This document shows positions 48,258-60,515 of a stretch of DNA of 64,000 bases, piece by piece; the stretch's first letter is position 1, and the number at the start of each line of letters is the position of its first letter. The stretch is from Salarias fasciatus. Lineage: Eukaryota; Chordata; Actinopteri; Blenniiformes; Blenniidae. The stretch is taken from NCBI RefSeq assembly GCF_902148845.1, contig NC_043758.1, positions 14,515,177-14,579,176 on the forward strand, written 5' to 3'. The notes beneath the pieces are model-generated. The model did no database searches. It had not been told where the DNA came from and worked only from the letters and a program-made list of their open reading frames with translations. Both the position numbers and the translations under genes were made by a program.

Positions 48258-51200
48258 ATGCACAAGGCTGTTTTGATATGTCTGTGTGTTCTCATTATGA
48301 ACACAGCGTCTGGCTGTAAGCTGCTTGGCAGGTTTGACATGCCGAGTTTGTTTAAGGAGGGGAGCATAATGATAGGGGGGATTTTCCCTGTTTTCAACAA
48401 AGAGATACACACCTCTCCTTCCTTCAAGAGGGAGCCTCAGAAAGTTAACTGTGCAGGGTATGATTTAGTTCTTGTGTACTTCACACTTGAATGCATTCTA
48501 TTTTAAAATCTGCTTTTGTATGCACAAGTGGAGCTTCAGTTCTGTCACTTGATAATTTATTTCTTTTATCTGAAAAAAAAAAAAAAAACCTTTCAGACTT
48601 GACCTGCGTGTTTTTCGATGGACTCAAGTCATGATATTTGCCATTGAAGAAATCAACAAAGACTCTGCCCTTCTACCAAACGTAACACTTGGATACAGGA
48701 TCCTTGACTCATGTGCCTCTCCTACTAACACTTTGCGTGCTGCACTGACACTGGCTGGTGGATCAGAAGAGGCAGACAGGGTGACTTGTCCACCAGCTAT
48801 ATCCGCTCTCATTGCAGAGTCAGGATCAACTCAATCCTTAGCTGTGGCTGGAACTCTGGGACCATTTCAAATGCCAATAGTAAGACAGAAAGACATTTTA
48901 TAGACACTATGATATTTGTCATTTATTTTCATGTCATATATTTTATGGCCTTTTCTTTATGCTATTTTTGTGGGTTTTTTTTCTCTTTTCCAGGTGAGTT
49001 ACTTCTCTACGTGTGCCTGTCTGAGTAACAGGGACAAATATCCTTCTTTTTTCCGGACTATCCCCAGTGACTACTTTCAGGCAAAAGCTCTGGCAGCTCT
49101 GATCAGACATTTCGGCTGGCAGTGGATCGGTGCCATACAGTCAGACAATGATTACGGGCGAAACGGGATTCTGGCTTTTACTGAAGAGGTTAAAAGGTTT
49201 GGGGTCTGTGTGGCTTTTGTTGGAACCATTCTTCGAACAGATTCACTGGATAAAATCTTATCAGTTGTGGAAATGATCAAAGAGTCAACTGTCAAAGTAA
49301 TTCTGGCTTTTGTTCCTGAGGGTGACCTTTACCCACTAATGAGAGAGGTGGTCAAACAGAATATTACGGGTATTCAGTGGATAGCGAGTGAGGCCTGGAT
49401 AACAGCGGCTAGACCATCCACGCCTGAAATGTACCGAGCTTTTGGGGGATCGCTTGGATTTGTGGTGCAAAAGATGGAAATCCCAAATTTAAAACCTTTT
49501 CTTACAGCTATCAATCCTTATGCAGACCCAAATGCAGCTTTTGTTAAAGATTTCTGGGAGATTATGGTCGGCTGCAGACCTGTTTCACCTGGAATGGACA
49601 CAGACACTGAGGGATCGAATAAAATATGTAATGGAAATGAGACCTTGGCGAATTCCCAGGATGTGTTCTTTGATGTGACACAGCTCAGAGTGTCCTACAA
49701 TGTCTATAAAGGTGTTTATGCTGTTGCACGTGCCCTCCATCAGCTGATATTCTGCAAGTCAGATGGTGAAAGCAACATGCAACCGTGTTTGAATATTTCA
49801 GATATTCACCCGAAACAGGTGAGGAATAAAAATAGAAATAATTCAAACAAGAAATGAGCCCATCGTTCTGCAAAACATTGAAACAAAAAAACAACTCATG
49901 AAAGTTGTTTTTTTTCTCAGGTCACTGATCAACTCCAAAAAGTGAATTTCAGGAATCAGTTTGGGGATGATGTCTTTTTTGATGAGAATGGAGACCCCCC
50001 TGCTTCATATGACCTGATCAACTGGCAGCTGATAAATGGACAGGTGCAACATGTGACCCTGGGCCATTTTTCTTCTTCAGTGAATGGTGACCACAAACTC
50101 AGCATCAAGGAGGATGAAATAGTGTGGAGGACCGGAAAAATGGTGCTAATAGAATTTATCTAAATGGAATGCTTCTGTCCACTTTGTGTCATGTCACATG
50201 GAAATGTTACATAATCTCTCTTTTTCTCCTCAGGTACCCACTGCTCTCTGCTCTGATATTTGTCCAGTAGGAACCAGAAAAGCTCAAATTAAGGGAAAAC
50301 CCACTTGTTGTTTTGACTGTATACCATGTGCTGATGGAACTATAGCCAACACAACAGGTAACAACTCAAACACATTTAAAGTGTCCCATATTCAAGTGAA
50401 TATAGAGAATCCAATATACTGAACTATGATATTCTCTACACACTTTCTACAACCATAATTTCAAAAAATATACCACACATATTCTCTTCTTTTCTCAACA
50501 GGTGCCTCAGACTGCACTCCCTGTCCACAGGAGTACTGGTCTAATGAGAGGAAAAATGAGTGTGTTCCTAAAACTATTGAGTTCCTGACATATCATGAAC
50601 CTCTGGGAATAGCTATCACAGTAGTGTCCCTGCTTGGGGCCCTGCTGTCACTCGCCACAACTGTGCTCTTTATCCACTACAGGGAAACTCCCATCATAAA
50701 GGCCAGCAACACAGAGCTCAGCTGTTTCTTGCTGTTCTCTCTCTTTCTGTGTTTCCTGTGTCCGCTCACTTTCATTGGCAGACCGACAGTTCTGACCTGT
50801 ATGCTGCGCCACACGGCTTTTGGTGTGACTTTTGCATTTTGTAACTCTTGTGTTTTGGGGAAAACTATTGTTGTTGTCACAGCATTTAAAGCCAGTGTTC
50901 CTGGAAGCAAATTAGCAGGAAAGTTTGGTCCCGCTCAGCAACGGATCATCGTGTGTTCCTGCACTTTGATCCAAATACTGATATGTGTTCTGTGGCTGAA
51001 GTTAAACCCACCCTTTCCTGATATGGTTTTCAGGTACAGTAACAAGAAGATCGTTTTAGAATGTAACCCGGGCTCCGAGGCTGCTTTCTACTCAGTTTTG
51101 GGCTACATAGGAATCCTTGCCATCATCTGCTTGGCTCTGGCTTTTCTCGCAAGAAAGTTACCTGACAACTTTAATGAAGCCAAATTCATCACATTCAGTA

Positions 51201-51406
51201 TGCTGATATTCTGTGCTGTGTGGATCACCTTCATCCCTGCGTATATCAGCTCTCCTGGGAAGTTCACTGTCGCAGTGGAAACATTTGCGATTTTGTCTTC
51301 AGCATTTGGATTATTCGTCAGCATCTTTGCACCTAAATGTTACATCATATTGTGGAAGCCAGAGAAAAATACAAAGAAACATGTCATGGGAAATAGAAAG
51401 TTATAA
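48258..51406 (+). CDS. Gene H: OlfC receptor, twin of gene G, intact
   Basis: Exons 48258-48457, 48597-48879, 48994-49818, 49921-50142, 50234-50357 and 50502-51406 give 852 residues with phases 2,0,0,0,1. The start [19 protein letters not shown] lies 39 bases after a TATA box; an upstream in-frame ATG near 48234 was rejected because gene G starts at the equivalent of 48258. Same domain order and motifs as gene G ([39 protein letters not shown]). The ligand-domain lobe shows islands of difference from G (around 49220-49340), while exons 4-6 are nearly identical, so the two receptors may differ in ligand and share signalling parts. The C-terminus ends GNRKL instead of G's GKV. AATAAA lies at 51503. 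Confidence 0.9.
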
Positions 51407-52805
51407 TGTCTTGATTGTATTTACAAAACATTCCATATTTGCTAATTTCTGCACAATGTCCTATAATACTTGATCAAACCTGTCACTATGTAGCTGTGTC
51501 TGAATAAACATACTGAACAGACTTTAATCAATAACTGTTGGTATGCTTTCAATACTTTTTTCACTGCTGATGAAATATTTGAAAGCCTCAGACAACTGAA
51601 ATATTCATCTCAAAAGGAATAAATAAGCACATACAAATAAATGTGACAGTTTCCTCATGTCTCAGATGTGATCACTGTTGTTTCTTGTGTCTTTTCTAAC
51701 TTAAAATGAAAGACTAAAACAACTGAAGTGTGATTCTGTTGGATAATGTTCATAGCAGTGATGGTCAACTGGGATCATGGTAAAGGTAATAAGAATTGTA
51801 TCATCCATATTAGACGGATTCTTTGGATGACAATATATGATCACTGAACTACATAGGCTTTTGAATATAATGTTGAAGGAAAATTTGCAATTCATTTCAA
51901 ATGTCGTCTAAACTTTTTTTCTTATTAAATCCATTATTTGTTGAAGGAGTGTTCGTAGGTTTGCTTCACACAGCTGCAATGACAATATTTTTTCAAACTG
52001 ACCCCCTCTGGCAGCGGGTCCACATAACACCTTGGCCCTTGATGATACATCGTGTACTAGTAAAACTAATACTTAAATGGAAGATAAATATAATAACTAT
52101 CAGCACCATTCATAATAAGTACTAGTGATATTGCACTGTATGTTCATATATGTTGAAGATGTGGTAAGGGCAGTGGTATAGTAATGGTAATGGTAATATG
52201 TATATTTATATGTATACATGCTAAATGCACTTAATTCGTTAATTATGACAATCTAAAGATGTTTAGGATGAAGGGGTGGGCGTTAATAAGTTTCTTCATC
52301 CCACTCCTTTTCGAGGCATGAAATTGAATACAACATATGTTTAGTTCCTAATTGTAAATATTGTTTTTTATTATTATTATTATTTTTTTGTTTTTTTTTT
52401 GTTCTTGTTTTTTTTCATATACTACTTCTGTACAATCATTTTTTTTTTTTCTGCCCAGTGTGGGGAATTTTGTGTAAAGTATTGTACAGTATATTTATTG
52501 GTGTTGTTTTTCCTGTGCCTCGAAATAAATGTATTCATTCATTCATTCTGATACAGAGATATGCAAACCAGAGATGCACAAAACCTGTATCGGCCACCAG
52601 CAAAGCACCACATTCTGTATTGAAAGCCCAATAGATGCTATACAGGCCTTATGATTTCTGACATTGTTTATCAAAGAATTTGATCATGACACAAGCTGTG
52701 TTTTCAAACGTTTTTAATGTCTTTTCAGAACAAACAACTCATTAATAACCAATTAAAATGCTTTACTGATAATAAGGGTGTTGAACACGTACCAGACTCA
52801 TAATT
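51407..52805. other. Intergenic between genes H and I (tail to tail)
   Basis: Gene H's AATAAA is at 51503. About 52270-52550 resembles the 3' end of a fish retroposon: CCCACTCCTTTTCGAGGCAT, T-rich sequence, then CGAAATAAATG and (ATTC)n. No coding part. Confidence 0.45.
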
Positions 52806-55800
52806 TCAACGTTGCATCATGCTTTTTCTATTGTTTTTTTCTGGTTTCAGAAGTATGATGTAGCACTTTGGAGCAAAAATGCAAAGAAGAAGCCCAAAAG
52901 CTGAGGCTAAGATAGCAAAAATATGGACAGCCACAATGTATTTTCCCACTGTGCTCACATAAACAGGAATGAAAGTAATCCACACAGCGAAGAATATTAA
53001 CATACTGAAGGTGATGAACTTTGCCTCATTAAAGTTGTCAGGCAGCTTTCGAGCCAGAAAAGCAATCAGCAAGCACATGCAGGCCAGGATGCCGATGTAT
53101 CCAAGAACACACCAGAAACCAACCTCTGAGCCAGTAGCGCACTCAGCGATTATCATAGCACTGTGGTAGCCTGTATTGCTGTTAGCGTGAGGGGGACTGG
53201 TGAGCAACCATATCACGCAGATGATTACCTGGAAATGAGATAACAATCATAACACTGAGACAGTTTTCTTTCATTTTTTGATTTATAGTATCCAGACTAT
53301 TTTTTTTTTACCTGGATCAGTGTTCCTAAAAGCACACTGGCCCTTTGCTGGTTGACTCCAAACCACTTCATGACATTTCGCCCTGGTAGCATAGACCGAA
53401 AAGCCATCAGGACCACTGTTGTCTTGGCCAAGAGACATGAAATGCAGAGCGCAAAACTGATCCCGAAAGCCGGGTACCTGATACGACAAAGCCAGTCTGA
53501 AGGCTCACCAATGAACAACAAGCCAACAAGAAAACAGATTGTAAGGAACACCAAGAGAAAGAAGCTCAGTTCCATGTTGTTGGCCCGGACCAGTGGAGTG
53601 TCTTTGTACTTGAAGAATATTGCAATGATAAGAACGGATATAGAAGCACCAAGGACAGATGCAGCACACAGTAGAATACCCATGATCTCATGATATGACA
53701 GATACTCAATAGTTTTTGGGATGCAGACTTCTCTGGCTTCATTGGGCCATGTGTCCTCTGAACAGTGAGAGCACTCCAAAGAATCTGGAGTCAGAGAGGA
53801 GAGAGGACTCTTCAGTGTAGATTGCCCACATTTAAATAAATCCCATGCAGTTTCAGCTCAAACACCTGAATGGCTCAACAAAGATTTAAAAAAAGAGGTA
53901 GTACACACCAGTCACATTACTAACTTGTCCTTCAGTGCACGGGACACAGTCATAACAGCAAATGGGTTCCCCTTTCCTCCGCACGACACGGGAGCCTGGA
54001 GGACAACTGTCACTGCAAACGGACTGGACAGCCTGAGAGGCAAAGGTCAGCTCAGAAAGGCACTAGTTTACAACTGATGCTTAAGCAGAGCTGACAGTGC
54101 CAAAATTTCTAACTAAAAAATAAAGAAAAATGCTGAAAAAAGAGTTGATGAATTGTTGACAAGATAATATCATATAAAATTTATGAGTATTATAAAATGA
54201 TTAATTATCTACAGAGTAACTGTGTTACATTACTGCATACTTAAAAAATAACAAATTATTGGGTCACTGGTCTTAATAGTTTGTAATTGAAACAGCCACT
54301 TGAAGGTAATATCTTAAGTAACTTGTATGTGAAAAGACATTTTATTTTGCATGTTTAAGAATAGTCTGTTGCACACAAATATAAACAAGTCAGCTGATGT
54401 GCTAATCAACAGTACATAGAAAAGTCTATGAGGTGAACATGGTCTCAGTCCTGTCTGAAGGGAACGCACCTTTCCTGCAGGCCACCGGATTGCAGAGTCA
54501 TTGATGACCAGACTGCGTCCAGCAGCCATGGAAGCGTCATAGAAACCCACTTTAACCAAATGAAGAGAACCATCGGGCATCTTCTGCCAGTTCAACAGGT
54601 CATAATAGGCAATCGGGTCACCGTTTTGGTCAAAGCTGATGTTTTCTCCCAGGACAGAAAAATTAGCTTGCTTCATATAGTGGATGAGCTGAAGAAAGAA
54701 AAGAAACAGGCCACTCAATGAAACTTTGTGCCTTGAAAATGCAATAAAGTGTTATTAAAACTATAAAGTAGCTCACCTGCCAATGTTTAAAACTCTTCAT
54801 GTCGGCACAGCTTCCATTAAAAAACGGCCCCTCTCCAGATTTACAATTACTCATATCTTGCAAGGCATGAGCCACCAGATACACGGCCTTGTACACGTTA
54901 TAAGACACTCTTAGCTGTGTCACATCGGCATAAGGCGAGTAAACAGAATTTAAATCCTCTGTTCCTTTACACATCTCTCTATCAAAATAGTTTACAGCTC
55001 CATGAGAGTGAGTGTTCACAGAGCCATTTAATCGACACTGGAACAACTCCTCCCAAAATTCTGCAAAGAACGCTGTTTTACGGATGTGAGAAGGCTTCAA
55101 ATTGGTGAGATGTTGCTTCAGCCCTGGGATTTTTTCAGCTCTTTGGATGGCAAATCCGAGTGTGCCTGTCAAAATATCCCCAGACTTTTCCCAGAGAGAC
55201 TTGCCAGTAGACCAGGCTTCACTGGCGATCCACTGAAGGCCTGTTATATTCCTGTACTGGATCTCCTCCAGAATGACCAGCATCTCTGACTCACTGCAGA
55301 AGTTAATGATGACCTTTGAGGATGAAGCCTGTTGAGTGAAAGTATGGAAATAGTCAAGTTTGTCAGGATTTATTAATAAATAACATAAAATAGTACATTT
55401 TCAGCATTGTTGAATTAAAAAAAAATCAGGTTTTTTTTTTTGTAATTTATGAAATATGCTTAAAAAAAGATATGTAAATTATTACAACTAAATGTTTTTC
55501 ACTTTTTTTGAGTTTTCTCAGCAAAGCCCATTACGACAGCGTCACAATCATCAGACAACACACAGTTTTATCTGAATTTCATGATAGTATTTTTTGCATC
55601 CCTTCAAGTTGAATGTATTAGTATTATCTGATTATTTATGTATTTATTTATTTATTTACATGTGTGTGGACCAAGACCCTATGAAGAAACTGTAGTGGTG
55701 CAGAGGTACCTGGATAATATCCACAAGCTCATTCAAAGCTTGCTGACTGAGCACTACTGGATAGAGGTGAGTGTAGGCAGCGCACACGCCATAGCGTGTC

Positions 55801-57210
55801 GACTCCTGAAGAAAGAGCTGAATCGCAAAGCGTGCATAATCTGATTCAACGCCGATGATTCCCACCCAGGTCCAGCTGAAGTAGCTCACCAGCCGAGCCA
55901 GGGCTCTGATCTGGAATGCATCACTGGGCATTGTGCGCATAAAGCTGGGAAACTCCCTTTGGTTACTCAGACAGCTGCACGATGCAAAATAGCTCACCTG
56001 GAATCATCACAAATAATAGTTAACCTTTTTGCATTGGCACGTTGTCAGTAAGCTGTGAAAGAGGGGTCATATTGCACCAAGAAATGGACATTTCCTTTGT
56101 GGTATTCAGAGGTGTGGGGTTTCCTTTGTATTCAAGCTAAAATATAGGATTTTACTGCACGGTGAAGATAAGACACCTCAGGTAGTATTGATTCCACAAT
56201 AAAAAAATGTCAAAGCTTTACTTCTCCAAATAGTTATCTTAGACAGAAATTAATGTTAACTTTTTTTTGACATGGAAAAAGAACACTGCTTACTTCTTAA
56301 CCAAAATCCACAACTATTCACAACCCACTATTGCTAAGTAATAATAGTTTTCTTCCTGTATGCAATAAGAATTCCTTACATCCTCACACAAATAAACTGT
56401 ACTAAGCAACTATGTTGAAGCCAAACGATCACTAAAGACATTTAACATTTCAAAAATACACACAAATCTTAAACCTGCGAGACTAAGCAGTTCAGGCAGA
56501 CTCAGGCAGTCTCACCAGGGGGATCTGGAAAGAGCCGAGGCTTCGGAGCAGAGCCATAGACACACCAGAGGCTGCATCTCCTATTATTACAGGGGACACA
56601 GTCCTGTTGACGGCTGCACAGCCTAAATCAAAAACACTGTTTGTCCCTTCACGTTTGGATCTCTGCACACTCTCTGCACTGATGCCTCTCTGTGGCTGGC
56701 CATTTACTAGCAACATAGATGCTCTGAGAGACACAGGTATATCATCACAGCTGTCACGGATGTGGAAGCCGAGTTTGAGCAGTGGGAGGAAGTCGCTGCG
56801 CCGGTTGATCTCTTTGATTGCAAAAATCATTGTCTGCACCCAACGCAAGGCACGTGACCTGAAACTATACACAGAAAGAAAAGCAAATATTCAAAAAATA
56901 TGACATATATAAACACAGCCATGTGTTTAACAGGATCTATTTGTATGAATTAAATCAGCTATGATTAATCCAATGACAAAACTTACTACTTATACATAAA
57001 TGGTGTTGGCTTTGTCTTAAACGTTGCAAGATAAGCCACAGGACTGTAGTGAATAGGAAATAAGCCCCCAATAACAACATCTCCATCTTCATACAGACTG
57101 TTTCTATCCTCGTGCCCCAAGAAAACACAGTCATCCACAGCAGCGGCAGAATCAGATCTGCTCCTAATGAGAGAGAGTAACAGCAAAAGCACAGCAGCCA
57201 GCAGTGCCAT
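52806..57210 (-). CDS. Gene I: OlfC receptor of an intron-rich subfamily, eight exons, intact
   Basis: On the minus strand, exons 57210-56987, 56864-56516, 55997-55710, 55328-54777, 54688-54470, 54032-53909, 53784-53312 and 53228-52806 join to 883 residues. The leader starts [17 protein letters not shown]. The flytrap domain has [26 protein letters not shown] and ASEAWSTG. A linker follows, then 7TM parts [21 protein letters not shown] and [13 protein letters not shown]. Two introns are extra compared with the other genes: one splits exon 3 after the DIIQ residues, and an 83-base one splits the 7TM exon after GTLIQ. Exon 2 is longer than in the other genes, with an inserted basic stretch ([11 protein letters not shown]). 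The Cys normally present at the exon 1/2 junction reads Tyr-Lys-Tyr here. It is the only receptor on this strand. Confidence 0.88.
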
Positions 57211-57320
57211 CTCTGGTCTGGGGCCAAAACAAAACTGTTGTCCTTACACTATTATCTGAATAAAATAGTTTCTTTCGTGGTTGATGATGTACAAAGATTA
57301 TACCTCAGAGTGCAGCCTTT

Positions 57321-57329
57321 CTATATATA
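57321..57329 (-). promoter_or_regulatory. Possible TATA box of gene I
   Basis: TATATATAG on the minus strand lies about 119 bases before the ATG, further than in the other genes. A small 5' untranslated intron (donor near 57303) is possible but not proven. Confidence 0.4.
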
Positions 57330-57480
57330 GTGTACAGGTTACACGTGCATCTCAGAGGACCACCCACACAGTTACATCAACGACATGAAAATCTATGACT
57401 TGATTCATTAAAAAAAACCAATAATTTCTTACTTATTAAAACATGTACAACAACGTGCATATTTTACAATTTGTCAAGTA

Positions 57481-57564
57481 ATATACATATATATATGTAT
57501 GTATGTGTATATATATATATATATACATATATACTGTGTGTGTGTGTATGTATGTATGTGTATA

Positions 57565-57663
<99 letters not shown>

Positions 57664-57665
57664 GT
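57481..57665. repeat. (TA)n-rich microsatellite, left part
   Basis: Long TA runs with TATG interruptions. Interrupted on the right by the element at 57666-58621. Confidence 0.9.
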
Positions 57666-58618
57666 CAGTGGCGGACCGTGCATTTCACATTAAGGCCTTC
57701 AGAACAGATCCGCCTGAATCAATCCACCTCTCAATAACTATTTTGTCTACAAAAAAAAATCTTATTATGCAGATATGCACATAGAGTTGTTGCACAGCAG
57801 ATAGATACTTGTGCAGCCAGAATAAATGCCTTTGCTGAAGTGCACAATTCTCCTACTACATCTGTGCACATACAATGAGCATCAACAACTTAATAAAACG
57901 GCAATATTATTTAGGAAAAGAGGAACATTTTACTCACCAAAATCCCGATTATTTGAAAACAAAATCCATCCTCCTTTCCTTCCTCAAAAAGAGTTCAACT
58001 GCTCTGTCATATAGATTATCCGTGCGTTTCAGTTCCATAAAGCCAGGGCTTAAAGTCCAGCTTGCCCTGTGGTATTTCTGGCATAAATTTTATTTCTCTT
58101 CAGGTCTTCTTCTTCTTCTTCTTTGGAATAATTGAGGTAGGCGACCAACAACTTAGGTGCATACCGCCCCCTACTGTATCTCTTGGTGAATGTAAATCAG
58201 AGGGCCTGGATATGCTGTTGTTAGAAGCTAGAAGGCGCTGAGTCGCCAACTCGAAATCTGATTGGTTGAAACAACTGTCTGATTGGTTGAAGCAACTGTC
58301 TGATTGGTTGAAGCAACTGTCTGTTTGACGCTTCACTTTACTTCACTGCGCCATCAGGAACAGATAGCGAAGGCCTCGGGCAGATTTCTTTGACCCTAGC
58401 AACAGATGATGCCTGAAATCTGATTGGTTAAATTATTTAATATGAAAAAAACATGTCTGGAAGCAGCGCAACCACGGGAAAACTATGAAAGAAACTGGAA
58501 CATACCGTTTGGAATCATTTATTAATTATTTATGGACAAAATATAATTTACATCAGTCTGTAATTCAGATAATTTTTAGGCCAGCAGAGAAGGCTTTGCA
58601 GGCCCTGACGGCCCACCA

Positions 58619-58621
<3 letters not shown>
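57666..58621. mobile_element. Nonautonomous DNA element (hAT-like ends) inside (TA)n
   Basis: The left end CAGTGGCGGACCGTGCATTT and the reverse complement of the right end (CAGTGGTGGGCCGTCAGGGC) form imperfect inverted repeats. It is flanked on both sides by TA arrays, so the array was probably split by insertion. No transposase. It contains a 21-base tandem repeat at about 58256-58325. Confidence 0.65.
58256..58325 (+). repeat. 21-base tandem repeat, about three copies
   Basis: The unit CTGATTGGTTGAAGCAACTGT is repeated three times with one change in the first copy. Confidence 0.8.

Positions 58622-58700
<79 letters not shown>
58622..58700. repeat. (TA)n microsatellite, right part
   Basis: A continuous TA array directly after the right end of the inserted element. 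Confidence 0.9.
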
Positions 58701-58706
<6 letters not shown>

Positions 58707-58896
58707 TTGTGGACAGTCTAAGGTACACCTGTGGACTAATCATGATGTCAGATCAGCATCTTGATGTGGCATACCTGTGAGGTGGGACGGATTATCTCAG
58801 CAAAGCAGAAGTGCTCACTATCACACATTTAGACAGATTTGTGAACAATGTTTGAAAGAAATGGTAAAATTGTGTATCTGGAATTAATTTTAGATC

Positions 58897-59346
58897 TTTA
58901 AAAGAATACTCCGAAGATTTTGGACCCACGCCCTGTCCCTATCATTTACAAAGTGAGATAAGCTCATGAATACCTTTTTTGTGCCCATTCGTCCAGTGGC
59001 TAGATCCCAGCTGTTAGCATTGCAGTTAGTTTAGCTCAACTCAAAAATGTTATTTTAATGGATTGAAAAGAAAACATGTCTTTTAAAATGTTTTATAACC
59101 ATTCGGATTTACTTCACGTGCTAATACGTCATCGCCTGGACCACTGGAAGGAGTATTTTGTCTACTTTCGTCAGTTCGGCTCTATCTCCTTTTCACCTCC
59201 CTCAGTTGAGCTAAGCTAACTACGATGCTAACAGCTGGGAGTCAGCCGCTTGATGACGGACACAAAAAAGGTATTTATGAGCTTATCTCACTTGTAAATG
59301 ATTGGGGTAGGGCGTGGGTCCAAAATCTTCGGAGTATTCCTTTAAA
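58897..59346. mobile_element. Terminal-inverted-repeat element, about 450 bases
   Basis: Long inverted ends: left TTTAAAAGAATACTCCGAAG and GGACCCACGCCCTGTCCCTA, mirrored at the right by GGGTAGGGCGTGGGTCC and CTTCGGAGTATTCCTTTAAA. A solo end of the same family is at 39413-39464. Confidence 0.75.
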
Positions 59347-60450
59347 TCCATCTCATGAAAAATGGGAGCAAAAACAAAAGTGTTGCGTTTATATTTTTGT
59401 TGAGTGTGTACATATATATATATGTGTATATATATATATATACATATATACATATACATATACATATCAATTATACACAGCATGCTGCTGATTATATTGA
59501 TGTATGAATGACTGTGATAGATGCTACAACGCTACCTATCTGAGTGTGCAAAGATTACAATGCAATTTAAAAAATTACTTTTACCAATCTTTTTCATATT
59601 TGACAGAAAATTTCTTTGTGGCCTCCTGATCAGAAAAGACAATCAGCTCTTTCCTGTAGCTTTCATGGTTTTACCTCTAGAGGCTTCTCTAAAACCCATT
59701 AATTGTCTAAGTGGAAATGTCGTTTGGCTTCCAATTATTCAAATGAACTGAACTCCTAGGTGTTTGGACCAAATGAGCCCAAACTCAGCATGCTGCATCT
59801 AGACACATTGACCTTCAATAATCAGCCAGCTTTTTTTGATCTGTCGCTCAGTCTCCCTATAACAAGCCCTCAAAAATGCCTTCTTTTCCTGCCACACCAG
59901 TCCACTCTGGGCTGCCTGAACTGCACCCCGTCCCCCCCCGCCCCCACCCCCATCCTCAATCTCCTGACTTTGACATACACACTTCAAACTCTGTACAAAA
60001 TTCTGGCAGAGGACACTGATCAAAAATGTCTATAATATCTTTGACCAATTTCAATTCATTTCCATCAGGAGCGCAAAGACTGGAGGCCGCAGTGTGTGGT
60101 GTTAATGTCAATTTAGCGAGCACGAGACGTCGACGGCAATAGGCAATAGCAGGGAGTGAAGCACTAACGGCGATGGCCTTCATCGCCGCGCGCGGCTTTA
60201 ATTCATTATTGTGTTTTACGCATAATATGCGATTAATCACAATTAAGAAATGTAATTGTTGCCCAGCACCAATATATATATAAAACTCTGCATAGCATAT
60301 TAAATTATATATGTCGTTATTTAACAATGTTTCTAGTTACGAGACAACATATTTTTCTTCATTCAATCCACATGACATGGGCCCCTCTTCTTAAATTAGG
60401 TGGAGCTGCTCATGTCCAATCATGAAGCACTTATGGATTAATAACAGCTA
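59347..60450. other. Intergenic before gene J
   Basis: An AT-rich run (59409-59468), then no supported gene. About 60050-60270 has CGATTAATCACAATTAAGAA-type sequence ending in a TTGCCCAGCACC motif, resembling an end of a common fish hAT-type repeat. Confidence 0.4.
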
Positions 60451-60515
60451 CATATAACCTGTATCATCGCTGTCTCTCTCTCTTTTCCTCTCTCCCTAGC
60501 TGTTGTTGTGTGAAC

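Noticed and set aside
57471-57784. Frames rich in Tyr-Ile
   Set aside because: Translations of the (TA)n array.
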